Shown: positions 37,258 to 47,993 of the stretch, piece by piece
Layout: the number at the start of each line of letters is the position of its first letter
How positions within the stretch are numbered: the first letter of the stretch is position 1
Assembly (NCBI RefSeq): GCF_040712315.1
Contig: NC_134024.1
Coordinates: forward strand, 4,735,158-4,799,157
Reading direction: 5' to 3'
Source of the DNA: Castanea sativa
Lineage: Eukaryota > Streptophyta > Magnoliopsida > Fagales > Fagaceae
DNA length: 64,000 nt
The notes under the pieces: model-generated
Databases searched by the model: none
Seen by the model: the letters and a program-made list of their open reading frames with translations, nothing else
Told to the model about the DNA's origin: nothing
Translations under genes and position numbers: made by a program

Positions 37258-37418
37258 AGAGCGTGGAGCAGATCCGCATCAACCGCTGCTAGGAAATGTA
37301 TCCACACTTCTTTCTATTTTCTGGTGTTTTTTAAGCTCAACTTGGAAGATGCTTTAGGAAGAGAGGAAAGTGCATAAATGGAAGAGCCCACATTTGATCA
37401 ATACCCGTTTTTGTAGCC

Positions 37419-38924
37419 ATGGCAATAATGGCGCTATCACCCTCTTCTCTGGCCTTCACAGTGCAAAGGTTTGAACCAGAGCTGGTGAACCCAACCAAGC
37501 CCACTCCCCATGAGTTCAAACAACTTTCTGATTTGGATGACCAAGAAAGTTTTCGCTTTCAAATTGGGGTAATACAATTCTATAGGTGTGATCCATCTAT
37601 GCATGGGAAAGACCCTGTGAAAATCATCAGAGAGGCACTTGCACAAGCACTTGTGTTTTACTATCCATTTGCAGGGAGGCTTAGAGAAGGACCTGGCCGA
37701 AAGCTTATCTTAGAATGTACAGCTGAGGGTGTCATCTTCATTGAGGCTGATGCCGATGTTACACTTGAACAGTTCGGTGATGCACTTTATCCTCCAATCC
37801 CATGTATGGATAAACTCCTCTATGATGTTCCAGGCTCAGGAGAGATCCTTCATTGCCCATTGTTGCTCATTCAGGTATTCATCTCTCTCTATCTATCTCT
37901 TAAATTTTTTAAAGGCTGCTTCAAATAATTTTCCTAAACACACAAAGGAATGACCTATATGCATGCTTAAGTTAATGGGGGTTCTTTTGTTGATTACCAG
38001 GTCACACGACTGAGGTGCGGGGGTTTTATCTTTGCCCTTCGCCAAAACCATACGATTTGTGATGCAATTGGCATAGTTCAATTCATGAGTGCCATGGGTG
38101 AAATGGCTCGAGGTTATTGTACCCCTTCTATCCCCCCAGTATGGCAAAGGGATCTTCTCAGTGCAAGGAACCCTCCAAGGGTGACATGCACACATCACCA
38201 ATTCGATGAACTTCCTGATACAGATGACTATCCTCTCCAAAACATGGTCCCTTGTTCTTTCTTCCTCGACTCAACCAAAGTAAATTCAATTCATAAACAT
38301 GTCCCTGGCCACTTGAACCATTGTTCCACATTTGATATATTAACTGCTTGCATTTGGCGATGCAGTACAATAGCGCTTAAGCCTGACCTAGATAGCCAAG
38401 TGCGTGTAATATTTCCAGTCAATGTGCGAGCCAAACTTAGCCCCGCATTACCAACTGGGTATTATGGCAATGCTGTTGTATTTGCGGTGGCTATAACAAT
38501 GGCTAGGAAGCTTTGTGAGAACCCTTTGGGATATGCAATAGAATTGGTAAAAACTGCAAAAGCTAATGTGGCTATGGAGTATGTGCGGTCTTATACAGAT
38601 TTGGTGGTGATCAAAGGCAAACTTGATGTCGATAGGGTTCGGTGCTATTTACCAACAGATGTGACACGTGTGGGATTTGAAGAGGTGGACTTTGGGTGGG
38701 GTAAGGCTGTTTATGGTGGACCAGCCAATCTCTGGAATGGACCCAATCCCAAGCTTGCAAGCTCTTACACATCATTTAGCGATGGTAAAGGGAAGAATGG
38801 CATTGTGGTGTCAATCTTGCTACCAAAAGTGACCCATGAAATATTCATGAAGGAGCTTAAGGGCACATTAAAAGGCCATGCAATTGGTGATTTGTCAACA
38901 ACTCCTATTAAATCTTCCATGTAG
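37419..38924 (+). CDS. BAHD alcohol acyltransferase, copy 1 (intact, two exons)
   Basis: Exons 37419-37874 and 38001-38924 join across a 126-bp GT-AG intron to give 459 residues, the normal BAHD length. It transfers an acyl group from a CoA thioester to an alcohol in the cytosol. The catalytic HxxxD is HTICD (residues 169-173) and the structural DFGWG lies at 382-386. The N-terminal style ([28 protein letters not shown]) and [14 protein letters not shown] place it with benzyl-alcohol benzoyltransferases, methanol anthraniloyltransferase and hexenol acetyltransferase, which make volatile esters. The residue after HxxxD is Ala and not Gly. The second Met (MAIM) could also be the start. It is first in a tandem array of four and the only complete one in view. 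The true substrates cannot be read from sequence. Confidence 0.92.
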
Positions 38925-39334
38925 TGCAGGATTGACATCCAATATATGCCATAGGCGATAATTAGGGGTTGAGGTTAAAAGTCAACTTTTTAACCTTTTT
39001 TTTTTTCCCTTAGTCAATGAGTAAAAAAGTTAAAATGTTCTCGGACATAAGGTTGAGAAAAATAGTTATTTTTTTTACTTTTTACTTTCAACCCCTAGAT
39101 GGTATTAAACATGGATCTCAATCTACCATGCTTTAGGGAGCAATTAATTAAAATGCACGTATCTTTTACTTGCTGTCTAGTTTTAAATTAGTATTTAATT
39201 TGTTTGCATCCATGAATAAGATCTGAGTGATTGATAATGTTTTACGTAATGTTATTTTACTTCTTGAATGAAATTATTTTCATTGCAACGATGTAGACGA
39301 ATGTGAAGTAATAATTTGAACTCTTTAGTATTAA

Positions 39335-39675
39335 GGGTCCGTTTAGATACAGCTGAAAACTGAAAACTGAAAACTGAAAACTGAAAGCTGAAAACACTGT
39401 AGAAAAATAATTATTAAATGTGTAAATAGTACCGTGAGATCCACTTTTAATTAAAAAATTCTGTAAAGTGAAGTTTGTGGGTCCTGTGAACAGTACATGG
39501 GACCCACAAATGTGCTAAAAAGTCAGTAAAATGTGGCTACTGTTCATGCACAGTAACATGAATAGTAGCCTTTGTCCCCCCTGACCTGTGTTGCAGCAGA
39601 AGAAGAAAAAAATAATAATAAAAAAACGCAAAAAACTCAAGACGTGGACGCTATAAGCTGTATCCAAACCAAACT
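39335..39675. mobile_element. MITE in the 3' flank of acyltransferase copy 1
   Basis: Ends GGGTCCGTTTAGATAC and GTATCCAAACCAAACT, with TAA at 39332-39334 and 39676-39678. The matching flank of copy 2 (about 51040-51060) lacks it, so it arrived after, or was lost since, the gene duplication. It starts with four repeats of CTGAAAA. Confidence 0.7.
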
Positions 39676-39717
39676 TAAATGAAAGAGAAAATGGAAGAGA
39701 AATAGAATATATAATGT

Positions 39718-39814
39718 TTGATCACCGCACACTCTTGGCGTGATGGTTATTTTACAAGTATAAATGTTGGTGGGGTGTGGGAGGCAACGACCGAAGTTCA
39801 AGTCTCTAAAAGGG

Positions 39815-39878
<64 letters not shown>

Positions 39879-40052
39879 TTTAATTAAGTCAAAGTAAAAT
39901 TTCTATATATATAGTATTTGACCACCGCGCACCCTTGGCGTATTGGTCACTTTACAAGTATAAATTCTGGTGGGGTTAGGAGCAAGAGTTGGGATTCAAG
40001 TCTTTAAGAAGAAGTTTCACACACATATACACTTAGATTAAGTTAGGGTAGA

Positions 40053-40088
<36 letters not shown>

Positions 40089-40248
40089 TTTGACCACCAT
40101 GCACCCTCGGCGTGATGGTCACGTCATAAGTATAAATGCTAGTAGGGTTTAAGGGCAAGGACCAGAGTTCAAGTTTTCAGGAGGGAGCTTAACACACATA
40201 TACACTTAGATTAAGTTAAAATAGAATTTTTATTTTGTATAAAAAAAA
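39718..40248 (+). repeat. Three tandem SINE-like units with microsatellite tails
   Basis: Units begin near 39718, 39918 and 40087 with TTTGACCACCG(C)GCACCC. Each has a tRNA-like box A (TTGGCGTGATGGTCA and variants) and box B (GAGTTCAAGTCT), spaced about 60 bp apart. Each unit is followed by CACACA/TATATA and TTAGATTAAGTTA. Box spacing and tails fit tRNA-derived SINEs. The cluster interrupts flank sequence that is continuous downstream of copies 2 (about 51095) and 3 (about 61140). Confidence 0.55.
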
Positions 40249-40254
40249 ATAGTA

Positions 40255-40478
40255 TTTGAGAGTATCAATGAGCTTTTTTCATAATGGAATTTTTATGTAT
40301 GGTTACTTATATGTATATCTTAGGGAGGTCAGATTATCTACTATAAACCCACAAAGTTCGGTCACTTTTTTTTTTTATATTTATTTATTATAATTCCTAA
40401 TATTAGGATTTAAACCTTACAGCTTCCCGCGCATGTTCACCTCATTCCCCCCCCTCCCCCCAAGCTTTTTTCTTAATG

Positions 40479-40528
<50 letters not shown>

Positions 40529-40655
40529 ATGTATGTTTTCAGGGAGCTCAAATTATTTACTATAAACCCACAAAGTTCGGTCACTTTTTTATAATTCCTA
40601 ATATTAGGATTTAAACCTTACAGCTCCCGCACGTGCTCACCTCATTCAAAACCTA
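40255..40655. repeat. Direct duplication of ~200 bp in the array flank
   Basis: 'actataaacccacaaagttc' and following sequence occur at about 40339 and 40560, each followed by TAATTCCTAATATTAGGATT and a CTCACCTCATTC end, with an (AT)n repeat at 40480-40520 between. Single versions lie at about 51180 and 61230 in the flanks of copies 2 and 3. Confidence 0.8.
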
Positions 40656-40699
40656 GCTTTTCTTTCTTTCTCTTGGATTGATTAACCACCATTTACTGC

Positions 40700-41044
40700 A
40701 GGCTCCACCCCTCACCAGTTATGATGGTGGTTCTTGAAAAACTATCATACAATACAATATTTACACGGTTCAGAAATTTGTTTAAGTTCATGGAGTTACA
40801 TAGATTTCACTATTCACAGGGAAATAATACAAGATGCGGCAATACAATTTTCTCTCTAAAAACAACACCAAAACCCTAATTTCTAAAATAATTGTTTTTA
40901 TATTTTTGCACATAAGATTCACAATAGACTAAGTCTCAAAAAATATCCCGTTAAAATATCATAACACTTTCATTTCGGATCAGGTCATAATCCGGATCAA
41001 CACACAATTAGGCTCTACAAAGCTCAACAGCTCCCACACTCTCT
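40700..41044 (-). mobile_element. LTR-like remnant hit by CACTA-like element 2
   Basis: Inverse relative of 28740-29060. It reads into 'caacagctcccacactctct' and is cut at 41047 by the transposon. No coding region. Confidence 0.4.
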
Positions 41045-41664
41045 CTCCACTACAACAAACTTTAGTTCTTTCGACCCTCTTTTATCAAGGGTTTACTAAA
41101 ATCTGTCGTTAAAATCTATACATACAGGTGAGCTTGTAAATATTACTAAACCTTATCTCAGAGGTTATTAGGTCCCTTAAAATAAGTTAAAACACCCTTG
41201 AAATAAATGTGAAAAAAAAGAGCGGGTACAATACTTTACATTTTTCAACTCACAACCCTTGATAAAATATCAGCCCTTGAAAAAGCCCACGAAAAAATTT
41301 AAAAAGAAGCCACAGCCCTTGTTAAAATATTTGTTCACTCTCTCATAGAAACTGAGAAACCATAGAGCCCAAAGAGCTTGACGATCATGGAAATCTTAGA
41401 GCTCGACGATCATGGAAATCACACAGCTCCAATTAGGTACGAATTGATCTCGGAAATTTGTGACTCTTCATCTCTCTTGGCTTTGTGTTCTTAACTCCGA
41501 TTAGGTACGAATTGATCATGGAAGTCACAAACCCGAATTTCGTCTTTGATTTTTTTGTATTTTTGGTTTACCCACACTTTTTCATCGATTTCCCCATGAT
41601 TTTCGTTTCACGTTTCTCAGAAAACTGAGAAATGGAAGTCATTCTTTCTCTCATTCTCTCAGCA

Positions 41665-41742
41665 ATGGTGTTCAAGGTTTCTCGCGTCGAGACCAAGCCA
41701 ATCGATGGCCAAAAGCCTGGTACCTCTGGTCTCCGCAAAAAG
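41665..41742 (+). pseudogene. PGM: Captured first exon of cytosolic phosphoglucomutase
   Basis: Reads MVFKVSRVETKPIDGQKPG and continues TSGLRKK before GTTCAATTTCCC, the exon-1/intron-1 border. This is the N terminus of plant cytosolic phosphoglucomutase, which interconverts glucose-1-P and glucose-6-P; the PGTSGLRKK block is characteristic. The frame is also open upstream from an ATG at 41632 inside element sequence, giving an 11-residue extension (MEVILSLILSA). Only the first exon is present, with no active-site serine, so it is non-functional as an enzyme. Confidence 0.85.
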
Positions 41743-42519
41743 GTTCAATTTCCCTTTCTTTCTATTCAATTCGATTCAATTCGATTCTTTCACTGTTGCG
41801 CTTTAATGCTCGTTGCTTTTTATTTGATTTATTGCGCTTCACCGAATCAATAACTTTATCGAAATTAAACCATGCAAATTCGATCTCCATTTGATCGAAT
41901 TGATCAATTTTGATGCAGAATCAGATTATTCGAAAACTTTTTTTTTTCATTCAGATTCTCATCGAATCAGATTTTAGTATAACTGCACTGCTTACTTGGA
42001 TCAGTGAGGCTTGTGAAAATCAATTTGAATTCCTTGCCTTTTTGTATTCTGACTGTGTTGATGAATGAATATTGATTCTCTATTTCACTTTGGATTCAAG
42101 AACTATTAGTTTATCAATTGCTAAGTTACTATGCGATTGTTGATATATGTGTTAATTTATATTGTTTGTTGTTTTATTGTGTGGAAAATGCTTGGGCACT
42201 CTCTTTGTCTTTGTTTGTAGTATTTGGATCTAATGCGTATTTGTTTAATAATTAATTTGCTTCAGATCTAGCTTTTTAATTTATAATTATCAGAGGTTTG
42301 GCTTCAAGGCTCTTGGCATTGTTTTGGAGTATCATGTTCTTTGTACAAGGCCTAGTTAAGCTGAAAATGTGTGTGAATTTTATGAATTATGAAGGTTTTA
42401 ATTAGTGGGATGATATTTGTTATGTAATATCATGATCCTTGCATTGTCATATGTCCATTTGGGCAATTTGTTTTTGGGTGTCATGGGGTGATGTTGAGCC
42501 TTCTTTGATTGATTTTTAG

Positions 42520-42651
42520 AGATTAGTACAACAACAGCTGACACAATACCCTACATCAGAGGAGTCGAGAATTGGGAAAATTAAGTTCAAAGCATTTGAT
42601 TTGGGAGGTCATCAGATTGCTCACAGAGTCTGGAAGGACTACTATGCCAAG
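42520..42651 (+). pseudogene. SAR1: Captured exon of SAR1 small GTPase
   Basis: 44 codons between TTTTTAG and GTAAGC, reading [20 protein letters not shown] and then [24 protein letters not shown]. It contains the switch II block DLGGHQ of SAR1, the COPII coat GTPase of ER export. Compared with the remembered plant consensus (LVQHQPTQHPTSEELSIGK), several conserved residues are changed, which suggests relaxed constraint. The exon lacks the P-loop and the later guanine-binding motifs, so it is a fragment. Confidence 0.85.
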
Positions 42652-44299
42652 GTAAGCCATTTGCAAAAAGCCAAGCTAAGCTAGTTTTGTAGCTATGTAT
42701 TGTGTTATCTGGGCAAAGTTTTCTTGCAGCAGCCTGTTTCATCCAGATCCACATTTTGTCCCCAGGTGTTATTGTAAAGCCGATCGATATTTGTATGTTT
42801 GTGGAGCTATCTATGCTTACACATTATTGCTGTTTCTCATTGTTCTTTAAATTTGAGATAAGGGGGGGAAAACCTGCATTCTATAGTTATGTATTGCTTT
42901 TTGTACCATATGCTTTTTATATTTTATAAATTACTTGACTTCCTACTCTTCATTGCCATTAACTCTTTATGCTTGCTTTCTCAGTACTTGCAAGTACCTT
43001 TACAATCTCTACTTTAGTCTTGTCACATTCTAATCCCTCTAGATTCATTCTAGGCTGATGTAAAAAAGTATCAGCTCTGTTATGCTTTGTCTTTTATTTC
43101 TTTCAACAGATTTGTTTTCTGTTCTGACTTGTAGTCTCCCTTTTTTTTATTTACTAAAAGGCTTTTTCTATTTTGCCCTTCTCCCTAAGTTCTAGTTATG
43201 TCAACTAGAAAAAATCATATGATAGAAATGACTTTATGGGGTTGATTTGATAGATGGTGTTTCATCTTCATGAATTGGCTAAAGAAGGCACAAAGCTGGC
43301 ATACCTCATGAGAAACCAACCCAACTATCCAAAACATAGACTAATATTCAAATTTTAATCAAAGAAGCAGTTTTCCTTCAGTTATGAGTTGGAATGCTAA
43401 TAGAATTTCTTATCAACCATTATCTCTGATGCAAACGTGCCAAAAACATGGTAGCACTAGTATTTGGATTTGGATTTTCTAATAATAGGGAGCATTAAAT
43501 ATGTGGCTATACATCTACTTAGAATCCTCTTGATCCCCCATTATTTGATATTTACTTATACTATTTTTGGGCTGTTCTTGTTTCTGACAGTTCTTAGCAG
43601 TTACTTCTTGAAAAGTTTCTGCTCAACTTGCCAATGAGTTTCTGATTTGCTGCATTAACACTTTCTAAATGACCAAATAAATTTTTCACAAAAAAAAAAA
43701 TTGTTTCTAGTCATAGAAACAGTGGGCTAGTAGACTGTTTCTGGTTCCTCTTTTGATTGCCATGTACTTGCATTTATCATATCCTTAGAGCTTAAGATCA
43801 TCAATTTGGTCTTTTTGCACTATGCTTTTTGGAGTTCATCATTGGACAGAGTTGAAAGTCCAACTAGCTTGTGCACGCACGCTATAATATGAACAGAACA
43901 CAACACAACTGCCAGCCCAAAACCACTCAACAATAAAATAATCCTAAGCCAAATCCACTATGATTGGCTTGACTATTAATGTTCTTTTGACACTGACTGT
44001 TAATGTTGGGTTTTGAAAGCCTACAGAAAGGATAATATGTTCAGGAGATGATTGAAATAAATAGGGAAATGAATAGTTCACTTCCTGGGTATACTCTTAC
44101 AATGGTTAATATTTCCTTTACAATTATGACGTCTAATGCAGGTCATCTCAATTTAAGATCTGCTTTCTTAACTGCAAGACTTACTGTATTCTCTCATGTA
44201 TTTATCTGCTATGCAATATGTTAGGATAGTTTACAAATTTTTGTATTTATTCAAAAGTTTAAAATTTGTGGAACTAAGAATGTTTAACTGATGATGCAG
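42652..44299. other. Noncoding cargo of CACTA-like element 2
   Basis: T-rich, intron-like sequence between the SAR1 exon and the methyltransferase exons. It probably includes captured introns of one or both genes. No further exon was recognised. Confidence 0.4.
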
Positions 44300-45088
44300 A
44301 TAATTTTTGGGAATAGATGGAGACATCTTTAAGGAGAGAGAGACTTTTGGGAACTTGTTGGAGGAATTGATATTGCCTTGGCTCCATCCAGTTTTGGCCA
44401 AGCAAACACACGGGTAGATGGACTTTTTAATCAAGCAAACCCCTCTTCTTATTTAATTGTGCATGTATATTCTTTCTTTTAGATCAAATATTGGACAGCA
44501 ATGGACGTGGATCATCAATTACTTGAAAAGATAGGATTTATGGGCTGAAGGCATAAAGAACATGAGTATTGGGATTTAGATCCTGGCTTTTTGTTTGGGA
44601 TGCCCAAGTTTTTGTACTTTTATGTTTTGTTGCATCATTTAGGTTTATTTTCAGTTTTTTATTTTAGATAACTAGAACTTGATAGCAAGACATGCATAAT
44701 ATTATCTTATGTTGACACAAGTAATAATAATATTTAGTCCAATGCTAATTATTTTCAGGCTTTTAATATCTTGCTCCGGAAGTTACAGAAGTATGTTCCT
44801 TTTGGTGCATCTGTTGCTAATTTGTATGCAGGAGCTGGTGTAATTGGATTATCATTAGCAGCTACTAGAAAATGCAGGCAAGAACCCAAGATAATTATAA
44901 ATGCGCTGGGGCCTAGAGTCTTACTCTTTATTTTCAAAATTTCTAACTCATTGTTATTATTGTTTTTCAAGTCTGTCAAATGCATTGAGATTAATAAGGA
45001 ATCAAAGTTATCTTTTGAGAAGACAGCTGACTGCCTACCAAAAATTGTAGATAGCAGCATCAGTTGGCATCATGCAGATGCTTCAAAG
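44300..45088 (+). pseudogene. Captured exons of an RNA m5U-methyltransferase (TrmA/RumA type)
   Basis: Three exons. 44300-44413 reads IIFGNRWRHL, then a TAA where a Leu is expected, then GGIDIALAPSSFGQANTR. 44759-44877 reads AFNILLRKLQKYVPFGAS and VANLYAGAGVIGLSLAATRKC, the SAM-binding motif I. 44972-45088 reads SVKCIEINKESKLSFEKT to SISWHHADASK. This is the methyltransferase core of plant uracil-5 RNA methyltransferases. The Cys and base-specific C-terminal motifs are absent. The ~94-bp intron between the last two exons is open in frame, so a continuous 109-codon frame runs 44771-45100. The acceptor reads CAAG where CAGG would restore phase, so splicing there may be lost (inference). Confidence 0.8.
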
Positions 45089-45672
45089 GTTGGCATTTAA
45101 CCCATAATTTAGGAATTTATGATAATTCCACTTGTGATTAATACTTATTGCAATAATTTTTTTTTTCAACATGAAATTCTTTTATTTTACAGCATAAAGC
45201 TAAATCATCATCTGAAAGGTTGGAACACTTTGTAGTTGCCTAGATAAATTGAAGACCACATGTCATTAATGGTCCCTATAAAGACTGTTAAAATCATAGA
45301 ACTTGGCAAGTTATTAAATATGTTGAAATTTGGTCAATTTTACACGAGTACTATTGTTGCATGATCTATCTTCATAGTATTTTGTTTCTGCAAACTGAAT
45401 GCCAAAACTGTAATGTTACTACAACTGTGGTTTGGAGTAAGAATGGGTGTCTCTAGTATAGGATGCCATGATTACTATGCTTGTTTTGAGATCCATGTTG
45501 TGGCCCTTTATTAGTTTATATAGGTGTAAGCTTATTTATTAGATGATTTGATATCTCGCTAGTTTTGGTTCCACTGAAGTATGTTCCTGCTTTTAGGTTA
45601 TTCTTCATGTGTTTCTTTTGGTGTTCCTTACATGTTTCAATTTCATAATCTTTATCATTCTCTCTTTTTCAG

Positions 45673-45720
45673 AAACTCGAGACACCCATAATGGCTGAAA
45701 TGTTCAATTGCACTAACTGA
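45673..45720 (+). pseudogene. Captured terminal exon-like segment, gene not recognised
   Basis: After CTTTTTCAG it reads KLETPIMAEMFNCTN and stops at TGA. It is the last open piece before the right arm of element 2. It could be a terminal exon of the captured methyltransferase or of an unrelated gene, or chance. Confidence 0.3.
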
Positions 45721-45972
45721 TAACTTCTTGCTTTGGAGATGATGATGAAGAATAAAATGTATCAAAACTTTTAACTCTTGGACAGATTTGGTCTTTGTAC
45801 AGTGTGGTTGTTGATATCTTTTCTCTTAAACAATAATTGACATATCACTTTTGAGACCATTAATGTCACTTTTGCTATACATCAATATCATAGCATATCA
45901 TCTCAACAATTGTAAATTTTTGTGCGTGTGTATATATTTTGTGCATGATTGTGATTTTTTTAAAATAAAATA

Positions 45973-46096
45973 AAATCTTATTTTGAGGGTTAAGAGACCC
46001 CCTTAAATAACCTTATTTATCAAGGGTTGTAAATGTAAATTTTTTAAATCTTGGTAAAAGGTTATTTAAGGGTCTCTTAACTCTCAAAATAAGATT
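45973..46096. repeat. Long palindrome in the right arm of CACTA-like element 2
   Basis: Same hairpin as in element 1 (28066-28192), with a few changes: ATCTTATTTTGAGGGTTAAG pairs with CTTAACTCTCAAAATAAGAT across the ATCAAGGGTTG loop. Confidence 0.8.
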
Positions 46097-46268
46097 AGAA
46101 CACTTATTTTGAGGGCCATGAAAGCCTTCAAAATTTCCTTTTCGACGGTATAAGTTTCGAAGGTTATCAAGGGTTAATAGAACTCTTAAAATAATATTTC
46201 TCAAGGTTTTTAAATACTTTTTTCAAGGGTTTTGACCCTTGAAAAAATTCAAATTTGTTGTAGTGCTC

Positions 46269-47730
46269 TTTGACCCAAACCCACAACTGAGTCTTCTCGC
46301 TCCACCTCTCATTTCTCTCTCCAAACTCAAAATTTGGTTCACTTTCTCTTCAACCTATTCTGTCCAAACCCAAATCTGGTTCACCAGAATTTAAATGTTT
46401 AACTAATTAATCTAACATGTCATCTAGCATGAAAACAATATCAGTCTGTTAGATGATTCTAAGGAAGTGTTTTAGAAAGACAATGCCTTAAGATCTTACA
46501 CAGTTTTTTTTTTTTTCTATACCATTCCAAGGGATGAGGCAGATTACAAAAGTGCAGAAAAAACTGGAGTAAACCAGCAGAGTTGCAGTGGCACAGGGGT
46601 TGCCAACTTAGCTACAGTCCATAGTTCATTTACAACTACACAGAGTACTAAGATCATATCGCAGTGAAAGCCATTCTGAGTCAAGAAAATTAGATCAGCT
46701 AGTCTAGTACTATCTAGCCAATCTGAGGCTTTTTTCTTCTTGAAGGTCTGAAGAAGACTCTTGCTGTCACTTAGGAACAAAACATGTTGAAAGCCTTGAT
46801 TTTCTGCTGCAAGTCCAGCTTTAATCGCATGTTCAAGATCTTATACAGTTTACTTAAAGAGAAGTTACACATTAAAGTGATTGTTGAATTAAGGTACACG
46901 TAACAAAGCTATTTGTTATCATGCTGATAGGGAGGGCAATTGTTTGGTCATGCTTTTGATAGAAAAGCAGTTTTGATTGGTGGAGTTTGGGTGCAGTTTT
47001 GATTGGGGCCAAAAAATTAAAGGTCTGAATCAAATAAAAATGACTTGAGGGTATTTTGTGAAAAACTCCATTTTAATTCACTATTTTCTAGCGAATTTTA
47101 GGTTTTTCCTGTGAGATTTTTTTGTGTTTTGAAAATGTACCATGTAAGGTTTTTTATAATAGAAAAAAAATGAGGTTTAGAACAGCACCCAAACGATATG
47201 GGATTTGTTCCAAACTTTAGTCATTATTGCAAAAAACTTGTATTTCTTATATTTTTGAAACCCTAGCTGTGTATACAAGAATATGTCTGTATACACATGC
47301 TCTAGCTTGTATACACAGGTTGCAACCCACATACGCAGGCCGAGAGTTACTTTGGTCATTTTATTTTTAAAAATAAAATTTTGCTCATTTAAAATGTTAT
47401 ATTTTCCATTTTAACACTCCTCAAGTCACTTTAATATTTGATTGGGCTCCAAATTGGCATAGGACCTTAGAGTTCGAGCATCATTAGGAAATGAGGGTCT
47501 GAATCGTAAAGGGTACAAAATGTTGTATCTAAGAATATACTTTTGCTAAAAAAGCAAATTTAATTGGTGGAGTTTGGTGAAGGCACCGGTCAACAATCAA
47601 GAAAATACGAGGAAAGCACATAATCCTAAATTAAACATTATTTCATTTAGTATTTAATTTTCCAATGTCATTAAAAAATAATTACTTAATTCCCTTTAGG
47701 TAGTCTCTTTAATTCCTTTTTATTTGTATG

Positions 47731-47768
<38 letters not shown>

Positions 47769-47993
47769 AGTAAAAAAATATCATCTTTTTCAATTAGTTT
47801 AGTGTTAGTGTGTACGAGAATCGTTGACCAGAGTCTGGAGTAGATCGGCATCAACTGCTAGATGCTAGTAAATGTATCCACACTTCTTTCTATTTTCTGA
47901 GGTTTTTTAAGCTCAACTTGGAAGATGCTTTAGAAAGAGAGGAAGTGCATAAGTGGAAGAGCTCACATTTGATCAATACCCGTTTTTGTAGCC
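46269..47993. other. Upstream flank of acyltransferase copy 2
   Basis: From about 46418 it is related to the upstream flanks of copies 1 and 4 (shared TGTCATCTAGCATGAAAAC, 'agttacacattaaagtgatt' and the 200 bp before the ATG). It contains an insertion at about 47038-47430, bounded by TGACTTGAGGGT and inverted CTCAAGTCA, perhaps a small transposon, and an (AT)n tract at 47736. No gene seen. Confidence 0.5.

Larger units (their letters stand above)
41048..46265 (+). mobile_element. CACTA-like element 2 with three captured host genes (5.2 kb)
   Basis: Ends CACTACAACAAA (41048) and TTTGTTGTAGTG (46265), with target duplication CTC (41045-41047, 46266-46268). Its left ~570 bp (including CCCTCTTTTATCAAGGGTTT and two CTCCGATTAGGTACGAATTG splice-donor-like phrases) and right ~315 bp (with the long palindrome) match element 1. 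Between them lie fragments of cytosolic phosphoglucomutase, SAR1 and an RNA m5U-methyltransferase, all on the plus strand with introns retained. No transposase is present. It sits between acyltransferase copies 1 and 2. Retained introns show capture at DNA level and not through mRNA. Confidence 0.88.

Noticed and set aside
37337..37646. Minus-strand frames overlapping exon 1 of the acyltransferase copies (also at 48012-48221 and 63157-63366)
   Set aside because: They recur in every copy only because they are shadows of the conserved plus-strand exon.
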